Shown here one piece after another: positions 38,080 through 46,545 of a DNA stretch of 64,000 nt (positions within the stretch are counted from its first letter, which is position 1; every line of letters begins with the position of its first letter). Both the position numbers and the translations under genes were made by a program. Source of the stretch: Actinomycetes bacterium. GTDB lineage: Bacteria; Actinomycetota; Acidimicrobiia; Acidimicrobiales; RAAP-2. The notes under the pieces were generated by a model. The model saw only the letters and a program-made list of their open reading frames with translations. It was not told the DNA's origin and searched no databases. The DNA lies in the NCBI GenBank assembly GCA_021848365.1, contig JAJZUS010000001.1, forward strand, positions 1,021,517 through 1,085,516, read 5' to 3'.

Positions 38080-38123
38080 TAGACCAATCTGTCTAGAATA
38101 GCGAAAATAGACAGAAAGGTCTA
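38080..38123 (+). promoter_or_regulatory. Two copies of a TAGAC-N6-GTCTA operator around a -10 box
   Basis: Inverted repeats at 38080-38095 and 38108-38123 share the arms TAGAC and GTCTA with a six-base spacer. They start 28 bp apart. A TAGAAT -10 box (38094-38099) lies between them and the downstream ATG is at 38126. This looks like a repressor site for the CMD gene; no obvious regulator gene is adjacent. Confidence 0.6.
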
Positions 38124-38125
38124 CC

Positions 38126-38680
38126 ATGTCCGGCACGCCCCAGTTGCTCCCGCTGCTCACCTACGAGAACGCCCCGGAGGGTTCGCGGGCGATCCTGGAG
38201 CCCTTCCGGGCGCGGATTCCCAACCTCTACGCGGCTCTGGCGCATTCGCCCGGCCTCCTCTCGACCTACCGCCACGGCTACGAGGCCTTCCGCAACGACG
38301 GAGGCTTCGACGCCACGGAGCAGGAGGTCGTCTTCCTCGCCGTGAGTCAGTTCCACGACTGCCGGTACTGCCAGGCGGCGCACAGCGCCATCGCCGCGGC
38401 GAACGGTGTCGATTCCGAGGTGGTGCGTGCCGTCGTCACGGCGAGGCCTCTCGCGTCCTCTCGTCTCGAGGCGCTGCGTCGCCTGACCCTTGAGCTGGTC
38501 GATCGTCGCGGCTACCCGAGCGACGCGACCCTGGCGGAGTTCCTCGCGGCCGGCTTCAGCGAGCGCCAGGTACTCGAGATCATCCTCGCCATCGCCGTGA
38601 AGACAATAAGCAATTACACCAACCACGTGATCCACACGCCGATCGACGAGCGCTTCGCGCGCTTCGCCCCGGAGCCGTAG
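38126..38680 (+). CDS. Carboxymuconolactone decarboxylase/AhpD-like family protein
   Basis: A 184-residue CMD-fold protein. The AhpD-type redox motif is DCRYCQAAH (C-x2-C-x3-H) near residue 73, preceded by the conserved Glu in TEQEVVFLAV. A helical C-terminal repeat ends SNYTNHVIHTP. Proteins of this type act as thiol-dependent peroxidase partners or unknown oxidoreductases. Two identical operators flank its -10 box, so expression is probably induced by a specific signal. The Hcp-like gene is divergent. Confidence 0.8.
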   Translation: MSGTPQLLPLLTYENAPEGSRAILEPFRARIPNLYAALAHSPGLLSTYRHGYEAFRNDGGFDATEQEVVFLAVSQFHDCRYCQAAHSAIAAANGVDSEVVRAVVTARPLASSRLEALRRLTLELVDRRGYPSDATLAEFLAAGFSERQVLEIILAIAVKTISNYTNHVIHTPIDERFARFAPEP

Positions 38681-38713
38681 GGGGTGCCGCGCGGAGTGGA
38701 AGGACGGCCGATA

Positions 38714-38737
38714 TAGTTACTTATCAGCAAGTAACTA
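38714..38737 (+). promoter_or_regulatory. 24-bp palindrome at the MFS promoter (probable MarR operator)
   Basis: TAGTTACTT (38714-38722) and AAGTAACTA (38729-38737) are perfect inverted arms around ATCAGC. The site overlaps the TATAGT -10 box (38712-38717) and ends at the base before the ATG, so a bound repressor would block transcription. The MarR gene at the end of the same operon is the obvious ligand-responsive candidate. Confidence 0.7.
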
Positions 38738-40519
38738 ATGGGAGGCTACGTGCTGCGCCTGTCGCACCCCCACCGGCATCCCGAGCGCTACAAGTGGATC
38801 GCCTTGACGAACACGACGCTCGGGATCTTCATGGCGACTATCAATTCGTCGATCATCCTCATCTCGCTGCCGGCGATCTTCAACGGCATCGGAGTGAACC
38901 CGCTGTCGCCGGGCAACGTCGGCTACCTGCTCTGGCTCCTCCAGGGCTACCTGCTCGTGACGGCGGTGCTGGTGGTGAGCCTTGGTCGGCTCGGTGACAT
39001 CTTCGGTCGCGTGCGCATCTACAACCTGGGCTTCGCGGTCTTCTCCCTCGCCTCGATCGCCCTGTCGCTCGATCCCTATCACGGAGGGCACGGAGCCCTC
39101 TGGCTGGTCCTCTGGCGACTGGTCCAGGGGGTCGGGGGAGCGATGCTCTTCGCGAACTCGAGCGCGATCATCGTCGACGCCTTTCCGGTCGAGCAACGGG
39201 GATTCGCCATGGGGATCAACCAGGTGGCGGCGATCGGCGGATCGTTCGTCGGTCTGATCCTGGGCGGACTGCTCTCGATCGGCGACTGGCGCCTGGTGTT
39301 CTGGGTCTCGGTGCCGGTGGGAGTGATCGGCACGATCTGGGGCTACGTGAGCCTGCACGACAACGGCAAGCGGGCTCAGGCGAGCATCGACTGGTGGGGG
39401 AACCTCACCTTCGCGATCGGTCTGACCTCCCTCCTCGTCGCGACGGTCTACGGCATCCAGCCCTACGGCCACTCGTCGATGGGCTGGACCTCGCCGCGCG
39501 TCCTCCTCGCCTTCGCGATCGCGCTGGTGTTCCTGGTCGCCTTCATCGTCATCGAGAACCGGGTCGAGTCACCCATGTTCAACCTGCGCCTGTTTCGGAT
39601 TCGGGCCTTCCTCGCGGGCTCGGTGGCCGGCCTGCTGACGGCGATCGCTCGAGGGGGCCTGCAGTTCATGCTGATCATCTGGCTCCAGGGGATCTGGCTC
39701 CCGGTCCACGGCTACAGCTACGCGTCGACACCGCTGTGGGCGGGGATCTATCTCGTGCCCCTGACGGCGGGATTCCTCCTCGCGGGTCCCTTGTCCGGGT
39801 ATCTATCGGACCGACACGGCGCGCGCGTCCTCTCTACCGCGGGCCTGGTGATCTTCGGGGCGAGCTTCGTGGGCCTGCTCACGATCCCGACCAACTTCTC
39901 GTACCCGGTCTTCGCGATCCTCGTCGGCCTCAACGGCGTCGGCGGTGGGATGTTCTCGGCTCCGAACTCCACGGCGATCATGAACAGCGTTCCGGCCGAC
40001 CAGCGAGGCTCGGCGGCGGGCATCCAGGGGGCCTTCATGAACGCGGGCATGGTCCTATCGATCGGTGTCTTCTTCTCGCTGATGATCGTGGGGCTCACGT
40101 CCTCGTTGCCCGGTGCTCTCACGCGAGGGCTGAGTGCTCACGGCGTGTCGGCACCGCTCGTGCACTCCGTGGCAAGCCTCCCCGCCGTGGCGAGTCTCTT
40201 CTCCTCCTTCCTCGGCTTCAACCCCCTGAAGAGCCTCCTGGGATCCCAGAGCGCGGCCCACGTCTCGAGTGCGCAGTGGTCGACGCTCACGGGCAAGCAC
40301 TTCTTCCCGAGCCTCATCGAATCGCCGTTCCATCAGGGGTTGATGATCGTCTTCTCCATGGCGATCGCGATGTCGGTGATCGCCGCCGTGTTCTCGGCGC
40401 TGCGCGGCCGCCGCTACGTGCACCAGGAGTCGAGCGTCCAGGAGCACGTGGGTGACCTCTCGTCGACCTCGGGCGCCGTTCTGGGGGAGCCCGCCCTCGA
40501 GAACGAGGCCGTCCGATGA
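38738..40519 (+). CDS. MFS multidrug efflux transporter, DHA2 (EmrB/QacA) type
   Basis: A 593-residue membrane protein with about 14 helices. Family motifs include the first-helix region [21 protein letters not shown], motif A-like [18 protein letters not shown], and motif C-like [19 protein letters not shown]. The C-terminus is a cytoplasmic tail of about 40 residues. ATG 38738 is used; GTG 38750, four bases after GGAGG, is an alternative start. A palindromic operator covers the promoter, and a marR gene overlaps the stop by four bases. Substrate is unknown; drug or organic-solvent efflux is typical of the family. Confidence 0.85.
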   Translation: MGGYVLRLSHPHRHPERYKWIALTNTTLGIFMATINSSIILISLPAIFNGIGVNPLSPGNVGYLLWLLQGYLLVTAVLVVSLGRLGDIFGRVRIYNLGFAVFSLASIALSLDPYHGGHGALWLVLWRLVQGVGGAMLFANSSAIIVDAFPVEQRGFAMGINQVAAIGGSFVGLILGGLLSIGDWRLVFWVSVPVGVIGTIWGYVSLHDNGKRAQASIDWWGNLTFAIGLTSLLVATVYGIQPYGHSSMGWTSPRVLLAFAIALVFLVAFIVIENRVESPMFNLRLFRIRAFLAGSVAGLLTAIARGGLQFMLIIWLQGIWLPVHGYSYASTPLWAGIYLVPLTAGFLLAGPLSGYLSDRHGARVLSTAGLVIFGASFVGLLTIPTNFSYPVFAILVGLNGVGGGMFSAPNSTAIMNSVPADQRGSAAGIQGAFMNAGMVLSIGVFFSLMIVGLTSSLPGALTRGLSAHGVSAPLVHSVASLPAVASLFSSFLGFNPLKSLLGSQSAAHVSSAQWSTLTGKHFFPSLIESPFHQGLMIVFSMAIAMSVIAAVFSALRGRRYVHQESSVQEHVGDLSSTSGAVLGEPALENEAVR

Positions 40520-40947
40520 TCGCCACGACCCTCGAAGCGACGACGGCGGCTCGGCTGCAGTTGGTGGCGACGCGGCTCATGCGAATGATTCGCCGTCACG
40601 GTGCGGCCGGTCTCTCGCCGAGTCAGGTCTCGGCCCTCGTGACGGTCGAGGAAGGCGAGCCGATGCGGATCAGCACGCTCGCCACGCTGGAGATGCTCGG
40701 CGCCCCCGCCGCGACGCGGGTCGTCGCCAGCTTGGAGGAGATCGGCTTGCTGACGCGCGGGGCCGACCCCGACGACGGCCGCGCGTGGCGGGTCGCCCTC
40801 ACGTCTGCGGGCCACGACACCCTCGCCACGCTGCGGGCGGCGCGGTCCCTCGGAATCGAGCAGCGTCTCGCGACGCTGACGGCCGCCGAGAGACGACTCC
40901 TCGAGCGAAGCCTGCCGATCCTCGAGAAGCTCGGCCGCGACGCGTAG
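40516..40947 (+). CDS. MarR-family transcriptional regulator
   Basis: A 143-residue winged-helix protein. [17 protein letters not shown] is followed by the recognition helix region [24 protein letters not shown], and the wing contains [16 protein letters not shown], the standard MarR pattern. It overlaps the MFS gene by four bases. It probably represses that operon from the 38714-38737 palindrome and is released by a small molecule, as is common for MarR/efflux pairs. Confidence 0.87.
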   Translation: MIATTLEATTAARLQLVATRLMRMIRRHGAAGLSPSQVSALVTVEEGEPMRISTLATLEMLGAPAATRVVASLEEIGLLTRGADPDDGRAWRVALTSAGHDTLATLRAARSLGIEQRLATLTAAERRLLERSLPILEKLGRDA

Positions 40948-40982
40948 GCGACCGTTGGTCCTCCCGAGAAGGAGGCGCCATC

Positions 40983-41699
40983 GTGGAGCGAGAGACCTGG
41001 GAAGACTGCTGGAGCGACGTCGCGGACGTGCTGGCCGCTGGGATAGACCGGCTGATCCTCTACGGTCCCCCGGGGACGGGCAAGACCTACGCCGCCCTGC
41101 ACCTCGGGGTCGTCGAGGGCCCGGCGGAGCGACTCGTGTGCACGGAGGACCTCACCAGTGCCGAGGTGACGGGCACGTGGATGCCGACGGGAGAGGCCAC
41201 CTGGAGCTGGCTCGACGGTCCGGCGCTGCGCGCCTGGTCGATGGGTGGCGTGGGGGGACGGCTCGTCATCGACGAGGTCGATCGAGCGTCGGGGGACGCT
41301 CTCAGCGCGCTGCTCGCGGCGACCGACTCGCGTGAGTCAGCGGCGTGGCGCGACCCGCGCAGCGGTGAGTGGCGCTACCCCGGGCCCGGTTTCAGCGCCG
41401 TGATGACTACCAATCTGGAGGACCTGTCCCTACTGCCGGCGTCCCTCCGCGACCGGTTCCCCGTAGCGGTGCGGATCGATCGTCCCCCGGTCGCCGCCGT
41501 CGCCACTCTCAGTGAGGACCTGCGCGGTCCGGCACTCGCCGGGTCAGTGGGGGAGCACGGGCGCCGCGTGTCTCTGCGCCGATTCGCGGCGTTCGATCGC
41601 CTACGTCGCCATCACGGTGCGCGTCGGGCCGCGGATCTGGTCTTCGGCGCCGACGCCGACGACCTGCTCGACGCCCTTCGTCTCGGGGCCCTCGCGTGA
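40983..41699 (+). CDS. MoxR-like AAA+ ATPase
   Basis: A 238-residue AAA+ protein with Walker A YGPPGTGKTYAAL near residue 28, the sensor-like VCTEDLTSAEVTGTW, Walker B GRLVIDEVDRAS and SLRDRFPVAVRIDRPP. It is short for a MoxR protein, with a reduced lid domain. GTG 40983 follows AAGGAGG. The next gene, a metallopeptidase-like/VWA protein, starts inside its stop, so the two probably form a MoxR-VWA chaperone or metal-insertion pair. The client is not known. Confidence 0.82.
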   Translation: MERETWEDCWSDVADVLAAGIDRLILYGPPGTGKTYAALHLGVVEGPAERLVCTEDLTSAEVTGTWMPTGEATWSWLDGPALRAWSMGGVGGRLVIDEVDRASGDALSALLAATDSRESAAWRDPRSGEWRYPGPGFSAVMTTNLEDLSLLPASLRDRFPVAVRIDRPPVAAVATLSEDLRGPALAGSVGEHGRRVSLRRFAAFDRLRRHHGARRAADLVFGADADDLLDALRLGALA

Positions 41700-43036
41700 G
41701 CGTCTTCCCGGAGCTCGTGAGCGGGGCTCGCGACGCGGGGTCGGCGCGCCCGTGGCGGGTCGTGTCGGGGAGCTCGTGGCGGGGAGGAGCCAGCTGCGAC
41801 TTCACGCAGCGGGTGCTCGAGGTGCCCCTGGGGAGCAGTTCGGTGGAGCGAGTAGTGCGGGCCCACGAGCTCGCGCACGCTCGCGTCAGTCCCGACGAGC
41901 CGGTCTCACCCACCGAGCTTGGCGTCTCGGCTCGGGCCCTCGAGTGCGCCGAGGAGTTACGGGTGAACGCCCTCCTGCAGCGTCTCGGCTTCTCGGTGGA
42001 CCGGTTGCGTGACGGGACGGAGGCGGAGGGGGCGAGGCGGCTGGCCCAGTCGGGCGCGTGGTCCGAGGTGGTGTGCCTGTGGCTCGCCGTGCTCGGCACC
42101 GGAGGCGAGCGGCCCTTTCTCGCCGCGGTTCGGCGCGTTGACGCGAACTGGGCGTCGGCCCTCGTCGTGGTGCGCCGACGGGTGAACACCGTCCTGGCCG
42201 AACACTCAACGGTCGAACTCGGGGCGACGGCGCCGGGATCGCGCGGCGTGCCCCGTGGCTACGAAGTAAGCGTGGAGATCGCCCGGGTGGTCGATCGAGC
42301 CGGCTCGGCGAGGGTCCCGCGAGATCGTCGCGAGGTCGAGGGCTTTCGTCGCTCGCTCGCCCCCGGGGGACGGCGGGTTCCGAGCGGCCGGGCAGCTCCC
42401 CTCGTATGGACCGTGCTGTCGGGCGGCGTCGAGCCGGGAGGCGTGCGGGGCCCCCGCGCCCTCGGCGGGGCACCCGCCGGACCGGTCCTGCGCTACCCCG
42501 GCCGACTGCTCACAGATCCCTCGCGCCGCGCCTTCGCCCACCACCGTCCTCGGGCCGGAGGGATCGTGATCATCGACCAGTCGGGCTCGATGGACCTCGA
42601 TCCCGTCGTCCTCGAGCGCGTCATCGCCCGGACGACGCGCTCCCTCATCGTGGGCTACAGCCATCGGCCGGGAGATCCGGGGGCGACGCCGAACGCCTGG
42701 ATCATCGCCGACGAGGGGCGTCTACGACGACCCGTGCCGCACGGGAACGTGGGGAACGGCGCGGACGCGTCGATACTCGAGTGGTCCCTCGGTCGGCGTC
42801 GATCGGGAGAGCCGGTGGTCTGGGTCACCGATGGACAGGTCACGGACTCGAACGACCAGCCCGATGAGGCGATCACCCGGGCCTGCGCCCGGCTCGTGTG
42901 GGAGGGGCGGATCCGTCTGGTGCGAACCGTGGACGAGGCACCCGCGGCCATTCAGCGGGCATCGTCCCTGATGGAAACGGATCTGGAGCGATTCGGGCGA
43001 GTGGGGCGCGCGGTTCGGGACCTGGTCTCTTGTTGA
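41696..43036 (+). CDS. Metallopeptidase-like and VWA domain protein (DUF2201-like), MoxR partner
   Basis: A 446-residue protein. The N-terminal region has a zincin-type H57-E-L-A-H61 motif (AHELAHARV), and the C-terminal region is a von Willebrand A-like domain with the metal-site motif D294-Q-S-G-S-M (DxSxS). An arginine-rich middle part links them. The combination resembles DUF2201 proteins, which pair with MoxR ATPases. It starts at GTG 41696, coupled to the ATPase gene, and its final codons overlap the -35 of the following SOS promoter. Whether the HExxH is catalytic is unknown. Confidence 0.72.
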   Translation: MSVFPELVSGARDAGSARPWRVVSGSSWRGGASCDFTQRVLEVPLGSSSVERVVRAHELAHARVSPDEPVSPTELGVSARALECAEELRVNALLQRLGFSVDRLRDGTEAEGARRLAQSGAWSEVVCLWLAVLGTGGERPFLAAVRRVDANWASALVVVRRRVNTVLAEHSTVELGATAPGSRGVPRGYEVSVEIARVVDRAGSARVPRDRREVEGFRRSLAPGGRRVPSGRAAPLVWTVLSGGVEPGGVRGPRALGGAPAGPVLRYPGRLLTDPSRRAFAHHRPRAGGIVIIDQSGSMDLDPVVLERVIARTTRSLIVGYSHRPGDPGATPNAWIIADEGRLRRPVPHGNVGNGADASILEWSLGRRRSGEPVVWVTDGQVTDSNDQPDEAITRACARLVWEGRIRLVRTVDEAPAAIQRASSLMETDLERFGRVGRAVRDLVSC

Positions 43037-43076
43037 CAGCGAACACCTGTTCGGTATAGTGACGAACAGGTGTTCG
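43033..43076 (+). promoter_or_regulatory. SOS promoter with two perfect LexA boxes
   Basis: TTGACA (43033-43038) and TATAGT (43055-43060) have a 16-bp spacer. Box 1, CGAACACCTGTTCG (43040-43053), fills the spacer. Box 2, CGAACAGGTGTTCG (43063-43076), covers the expected transcription start. Both match the actinobacterial LexA palindrome found at lexA in this window. The box centres are 23 bp apart, about two helical turns. Confidence 0.9.
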
Positions 43077-43090
43077 CTGAAAGGAGAGCC

Positions 43091-43510
43091 GTGGCTCTGC
43101 TCAACCTCGAGATCGCTTGCCCGGAACCTCGCCCGACGCTCCGGCTGGTGCCGACGTCGAGTCAGGCGTGGCGCACCGGGGCCGGGTGGGCCGCGCGGCG
43201 GGCACGCCGGGCACGAACGCGGGCGCGCCGGCGAGTGGTGGTTCTGGTCCTCGCCGCGACCGGCGGTCTCGCGGTGCTGGGCTTCCCCGGACACGCCCTC
43301 GGGGGCGTCACGGGATCGGGTCTACCGACGGATCTCGCGACCGGGTCGGCGATCGCTTCGGGGACGGTCTACGTCGTCCAGAGCGGCGACACGGTGACGT
43401 CGATCGCTCGGGCGATCAACCCGATCGACCCCGGGCTCGCGCGCTCGGCGCTCGTGCGCGAGCTGCGTTCGGACGTCGTCGTGCCCGGCGAGCACGTGCT
43501 CGTCCCCTAG
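43091..43510 (+). CDS. SOS-induced membrane protein with C-terminal LysM-like domain (probable division inhibitor)
   Basis: A 139-residue protein. Residues 1-47 are cytoplasmic and arginine-rich, residues 48-66 form one membrane helix, and residues 93-138 form a LysM-type peptidoglycan-binding domain (VYVVQSGDTVTSIARAINP, VVVPGEHVLV). GTG 43091 follows AAGGAG. It sits under two LexA boxes and directly before nrdR, as does M. tuberculosis ChiZ (Rv2719c); B. subtilis YneA and corynebacterial DivS are analogues. These slow septation during DNA damage. The same role here is inferred. Confidence 0.78.
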   Translation: MALLNLEIACPEPRPTLRLVPTSSQAWRTGAGWAARRARRARTRARRRVVVLVLAATGGLAVLGFPGHALGGVTGSGLPTDLATGSAIASGTVYVVQSGDTVTSIARAINPIDPGLARSALVRELRSDVVVPGEHVLVP

Positions 43511-43533
43511 GACGGTGAGCGAGGGGAGGGGTG

Positions 43534-43539
43534 TAACGT
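43534..43539 (+). promoter_or_regulatory. -10 box of a likely leaderless nrdR transcript
   Basis: TAACGT, six bases, then GTG of nrdR. Confidence 0.5.
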
Positions 43540-43545
43540 GGCCGC

Positions 43546-44016
43546 GTGCGGTGCCCGTACTGTTCCGCTGACGACGACCGCGTGGTTGATTCGCGACTGG
43601 CGGAGGACGGAATCGCGATTCGTCGACGCCGAGAGTGCGGCGCCTGCGGGCAGCGCTACACGACCTTCGAGCGAATCGAGGAGGTCGGTCCCCTCGTGGT
43701 GAAGAGGTCGGGTGCGCGTGAGCCCTTCGACCGTCAGAAGGTGCTCGGAGGACTGCGGGCGGCGTGCAAGAACCGCCCGGTGAGCGACGAGAGCCTCGCC
43801 GAGTTGGCGGGGCGCGTCGAGGAGGCGATGCGGTCGCTCGGCCGTGACGTCACGAGCGAAGAGGTCGGCATGGCGACGCTGGAGGCCCTACGCGGGGTCG
43901 ACGAGGTGGCCTACGTTCGATTCGCGTCGGTCTACAAGGGCTTCGAGGGCACCGAGGACTTCGCGCGCGAGATCGGAATGCTGGTCAAGTCGACGGCGCC
44001 GAAGTCGCGCTCTTGA
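43546..44016 (+). CDS. nrdR: Transcriptional repressor NrdR
   Basis: NrdR represses ribonucleotide reductase operons, sensing ATP/dATP. The 156-residue protein has the zinc ribbon MRCPYCSADDDRVVDSR with CGACG, the RYTTFERIEEV motif, and an ATP-cone domain (VVKRSGAREPFDRQKVLGGL). GTG 43546 has TAACGT in leaderless position. It ends one base into the next gene. The lysM-nrdR order matches the neighbourhood of lexA in mycobacteria. Confidence 0.94.
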   Translation: MRCPYCSADDDRVVDSRLAEDGIAIRRRRECGACGQRYTTFERIEEVGPLVVKRSGAREPFDRQKVLGGLRAACKNRPVSDESLAELAGRVEEAMRSLGRDVTSEEVGMATLEALRGVDEVAYVRFASVYKGFEGTEDFAREIGMLVKSTAPKSRS

Positions 44017-44720
44017 TGCGGCTGTACCGCCCTCGTCCGGCGAGCGTCCTCGCCGTCTACGCGCATCCCGACGACGCGGACGTCGCGGCGGGGGGAGCCC
44101 TCGCGACCTTCGCACGCGATGGAGCGACGGTGCATCTGGTCGTCGTTTGCCAGGGGGACAAGGGCTCGCACGATTCCACCGAGGGCGTGACCCTCCCCGA
44201 GGTCCGTCGCGCCGAGATCCAGAGTGCGGGCGCCCTCCTCGGTCTCACCAGCGTTCAGCTGCTCGGGATTCCGGACGGGTCCGTGGCGAATGACGACGAC
44301 CTGCGTTCCCGACTGGTCGGGATCATTCGTGAGCTGCGTCCCGAGATGGTGATCGGTCCCGATCCGACCGCCGTGTTCTTCGGCGGGGTGTACGTGAATC
44401 ATCGCGATCACCGCGAGACGGGGTGGGCCGTGCTCGATGCGGTGGCGCCGGCGGCCTCGATGCCCGCCTACTACCCCGAGCGGGGACCGGCGCACGCCGT
44501 CTCGGCGATGCTGCTGTCGGGCACGCACGAGCCCGACGTGGTGGTCGACGTGACCGGAGCGATCGACGTGAAGTCGGCGGCCGTTCGGGCGCACGCATCG
44601 CAGGTCGCGGGAGACGCCGACGCGGTCGACGACGCGGTCCGCCGGCGGGCGGCTCAGACCGGGCGCGAGGTCGGGGTGCGCTACGGAGAGGCCTTCCGGG
44701 CCCTTGAGTTCGCGCGCTGA
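44016..44720 (+). CDS. PIG-L/LmbE-family deacetylase
   Basis: A 234-residue zinc-dependent N-deacetylase fold protein with the metal motif AHPDDAD near residue 17 and the third-ligand segment YVNHRDHRETGW. Mycothiol-pathway enzymes MshB and Mca belong to this family, as do many sugar deacetylases, so the substrate is open. ATG 44016 overlaps the nrdR stop by one base (TTG 44013 is an alternative). dinB begins within its last six codons. Confidence 0.8.
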   Translation: MRLYRPRPASVLAVYAHPDDADVAAGGALATFARDGATVHLVVVCQGDKGSHDSTEGVTLPEVRRAEIQSAGALLGLTSVQLLGIPDGSVANDDDLRSRLVGIIRELRPEMVIGPDPTAVFFGGVYVNHRDHRETGWAVLDAVAPAASMPAYYPERGPAHAVSAMLLSGTHEPDVVVDVTGAIDVKSAAVRAHASQVAGDADAVDDAVRRRAAQTGREVGVRYGEAFRALEFAR

Positions 44721-46023
44721 GGAGCCGAGCCTCGACGAGGTCCCCGTGATGCACGTGGACCTCGACGCCTTCTTCGCCTCGGTGGAGGTCCTCGACGATC
44801 CCGCTCTGCGGGGGTTGCCCCTCGCGGTCGGGGGAGCGGGGGAGCGGGGGGTCATCGCGAGCGCCACCTACGAGGCTCGCCGTTACGGCGTGCGCAGCGG
44901 CATGTCGAGCATCATCGCTCGCCGTCACTGTCCGGAGTTGATCATCCGACCCGGTCGTTTCGACCGCTACGAGGAGTACTCCCGGCGTTTTCGCGCCCTC
45001 GTCGAGGACCTCACCCCCCGAGTGGAGCCCATCGGACTCGACGAGCTCTTCGCGGACCTGCGGGGCCTTCACCGCCTGGGGATCCGCCCGCTCGACGGCG
45101 CGCGGGCGTTGCGCCGCCGCATCCGCGACGAGCTCTCCCTCGAGTGCGGGATCGGCCTCGCCCGCAACAAGCTCTTCGCGAAGCTCGGTTCGCGGCGCGC
45201 GAAGCCCCGCGTGGCGGCGGAGGGCGTGACGCCCGGTCCGGGCGTCGTCGTGGTGGACCGGGTGACGGAGGCGCGCTGGCTGGACGAGCTCGGAGTCGAG
45301 GCTCTCTGGGGGGTCGGTCCCGCGACGGCGGAACGGCTGCGTCGGGTGGGGCTGCGCCGGGTACGCGACCTGGCGAGCGTCGACGCGAGCGATCTCGCGG
45401 GCGTCGTGGGACCCGCGATGGCGGTGACCCTCGCGGCCTTCGCGCGAGGTGAGGATCCGCGCGAGGTGATGGTCGATCGCGCACCCAAGTCCATCGGACA
45501 CGACCAGACCTTCGCGGTCTCGCTCCGTGGTCGCGAGGAGGTAGCCGCCGCCATTCGCCACCACGCCGGTGTGGTGGCGAGAGCCTTGCGCCAGGAGGGC
45601 GTCGTCGCCCGCACGATCTCGATCCAGATTCGCTTCGACGACCGGACCTCCGTCAGTCGATCGCAGACGCTCCCCTTCGGAGTGGACGACGCCACCGGTC
45701 TGGCGGCCGTGGGCGAGGCGCTCGCGGCGTCGGTGCCCCTGGGCCAGGCGGTGCGGCTCATCGGCCTCTACGGCTCCGGGTTGGTCGCTCGGGTGAGGAA
45801 CGCGGTGCAGCTGGCTCTCGACGTCGACGAGCCCGGCGAAGGTCGTGGCGGGGCCGTGGAGGCCTCGCGGGTCCGTCAGGCGGCGGGGGAGGCGCTGCGC
45901 GACGCCCTCGACGAGATCCGGGAGCGGTTCGGGTCCGACGCGGTCGCCACCGGCGCGGACCTCGGGGAGGAGGGGTTGCGCGTCGCTCGACGCCGGGAGC
46001 GGGCCTTCGGTCCGGATCAGTAG
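44704..46023 (+). CDS. dinB: DNA polymerase IV (Y family)
   Basis: DinB is an error-prone translesion polymerase. The 439-residue protein has the palm motifs MHVDLDAFFASVEV (first catalytic Asp) and LDELFADL (Asp-Glu pair, SxDE variant), GIGLARNKLFAKLGSRRAKP, the thumb helix-hairpin-helix region ALWGVGPATAERL, and a little-finger domain. It lacks a clear C-terminal beta-clamp box. TTG 44704 is used; ATG 44749 is a plausible shorter start. No LexA box was seen directly upstream, but it lies close to the SOS-controlled LysM gene. Confidence 0.88.
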   Translation: MSSRAEEPSLDEVPVMHVDLDAFFASVEVLDDPALRGLPLAVGGAGERGVIASATYEARRYGVRSGMSSIIARRHCPELIIRPGRFDRYEEYSRRFRALVEDLTPRVEPIGLDELFADLRGLHRLGIRPLDGARALRRRIRDELSLECGIGLARNKLFAKLGSRRAKPRVAAEGVTPGPGVVVVDRVTEARWLDELGVEALWGVGPATAERLRRVGLRRVRDLASVDASDLAGVVGPAMAVTLAAFARGEDPREVMVDRAPKSIGHDQTFAVSLRGREEVAAAIRHHAGVVARALRQEGVVARTISIQIRFDDRTSVSRSQTLPFGVDDATGLAAVGEALAASVPLGQAVRLIGLYGSGLVARVRNAVQLALDVDEPGEGRGGAVEASRVRQAAGEALRDALDEIRERFGSDAVATGADLGEEGLRVARRRERAFGPDQ

Positions 46024-46074
46024 GGGATCGCGGAGGCGGAGAATTCTCGGCGACCGGTTAGGATGAGACCTCCT

Positions 46075-46148
46075 GGCGGCGTGGCCGAGTGGTTAGGCAG
46101 GGGCCTGCAAAGCCCCGTACTCCGGTTCGAATCCGGACGCCGCCTCCA
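46075..46148 (+). tRNA. tRNA-Cys (anticodon GCA)
   Basis: A complete cloverleaf: acceptor GGCGGCG (46075) pairs with CGCCGCC (46138-46144), discriminator T at 46145, and encoded CCA at 46146-46148. The anticodon arm GGGGC-CTGCAAA-GCCCC starts at 46100 with GCA at 46107-46109. The T arm is TCCGGTTCGAATCCGGA. A TAGGAT -10 box lies at 46059-46064. Its 3' part is the attachment core of the following island. Confidence 0.97.
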
Positions 46149-46154
46149 GGATCG
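46100..46154 (+). repeat. attL: 55-bp core within tRNA-Cys and just beyond
   Basis: This segment runs from the anticodon stem through the tRNA 3' end plus six bases after the CCA. It recurs without a mismatch at 52573-52627. Such a copy of a tRNA 3' end at the far side of a low-G+C block is the usual footprint of tyrosine-integrase insertion. Confidence 0.85.
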
Positions 46155-46545
46155 GGTTGGTGCTGCCTCGGTAGTTGCCACGGTATTCTCTGGCGGACCA
46201 GGAGAGAAGGCTGAGACCGTAACCATGGGATGGCCTCTGCGTGGTTCTTCCTGATGTGGTCAGCGATGGGAGTGCTTCGACTGATTGGCACGCGAGTACG
46301 GGGCCCTGCAAGCCCCGTACTTTTGGACGAGAAGCCAAGCAAACAAATGGGTCTTGGATGTCTTGCCTCCCAACGTGCCACGGCATTCGACGCTGATTTC
46401 ACGGGCCCGGTCGAGGACGCCATTCGCGTGCCGATGGTGAAGAGAGCGGGCGGGTCGGATCCTCGAGCCAAGCGCGCTCGAAGGTCCTTCGCCACGATGT
46501 CTCTGAGGTAGAGGTTTGAATCACTCTTAGTTCGATGGAGGCGGT
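46155..46545. other. Non-coding left end of the island with terminator-like pseudo-anticodon hairpin
   Basis: No credible gene was found. The segment is collinear with 52628-52862 over roughly 240 bp at moderate identity. It has a perfect hairpin GTACGGGGC-cctgcaa-GCCCCGTAC (46296-46320) followed by TTTT, and TGCCACGG motifs at 46176 and 46376. Confidence 0.6.
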
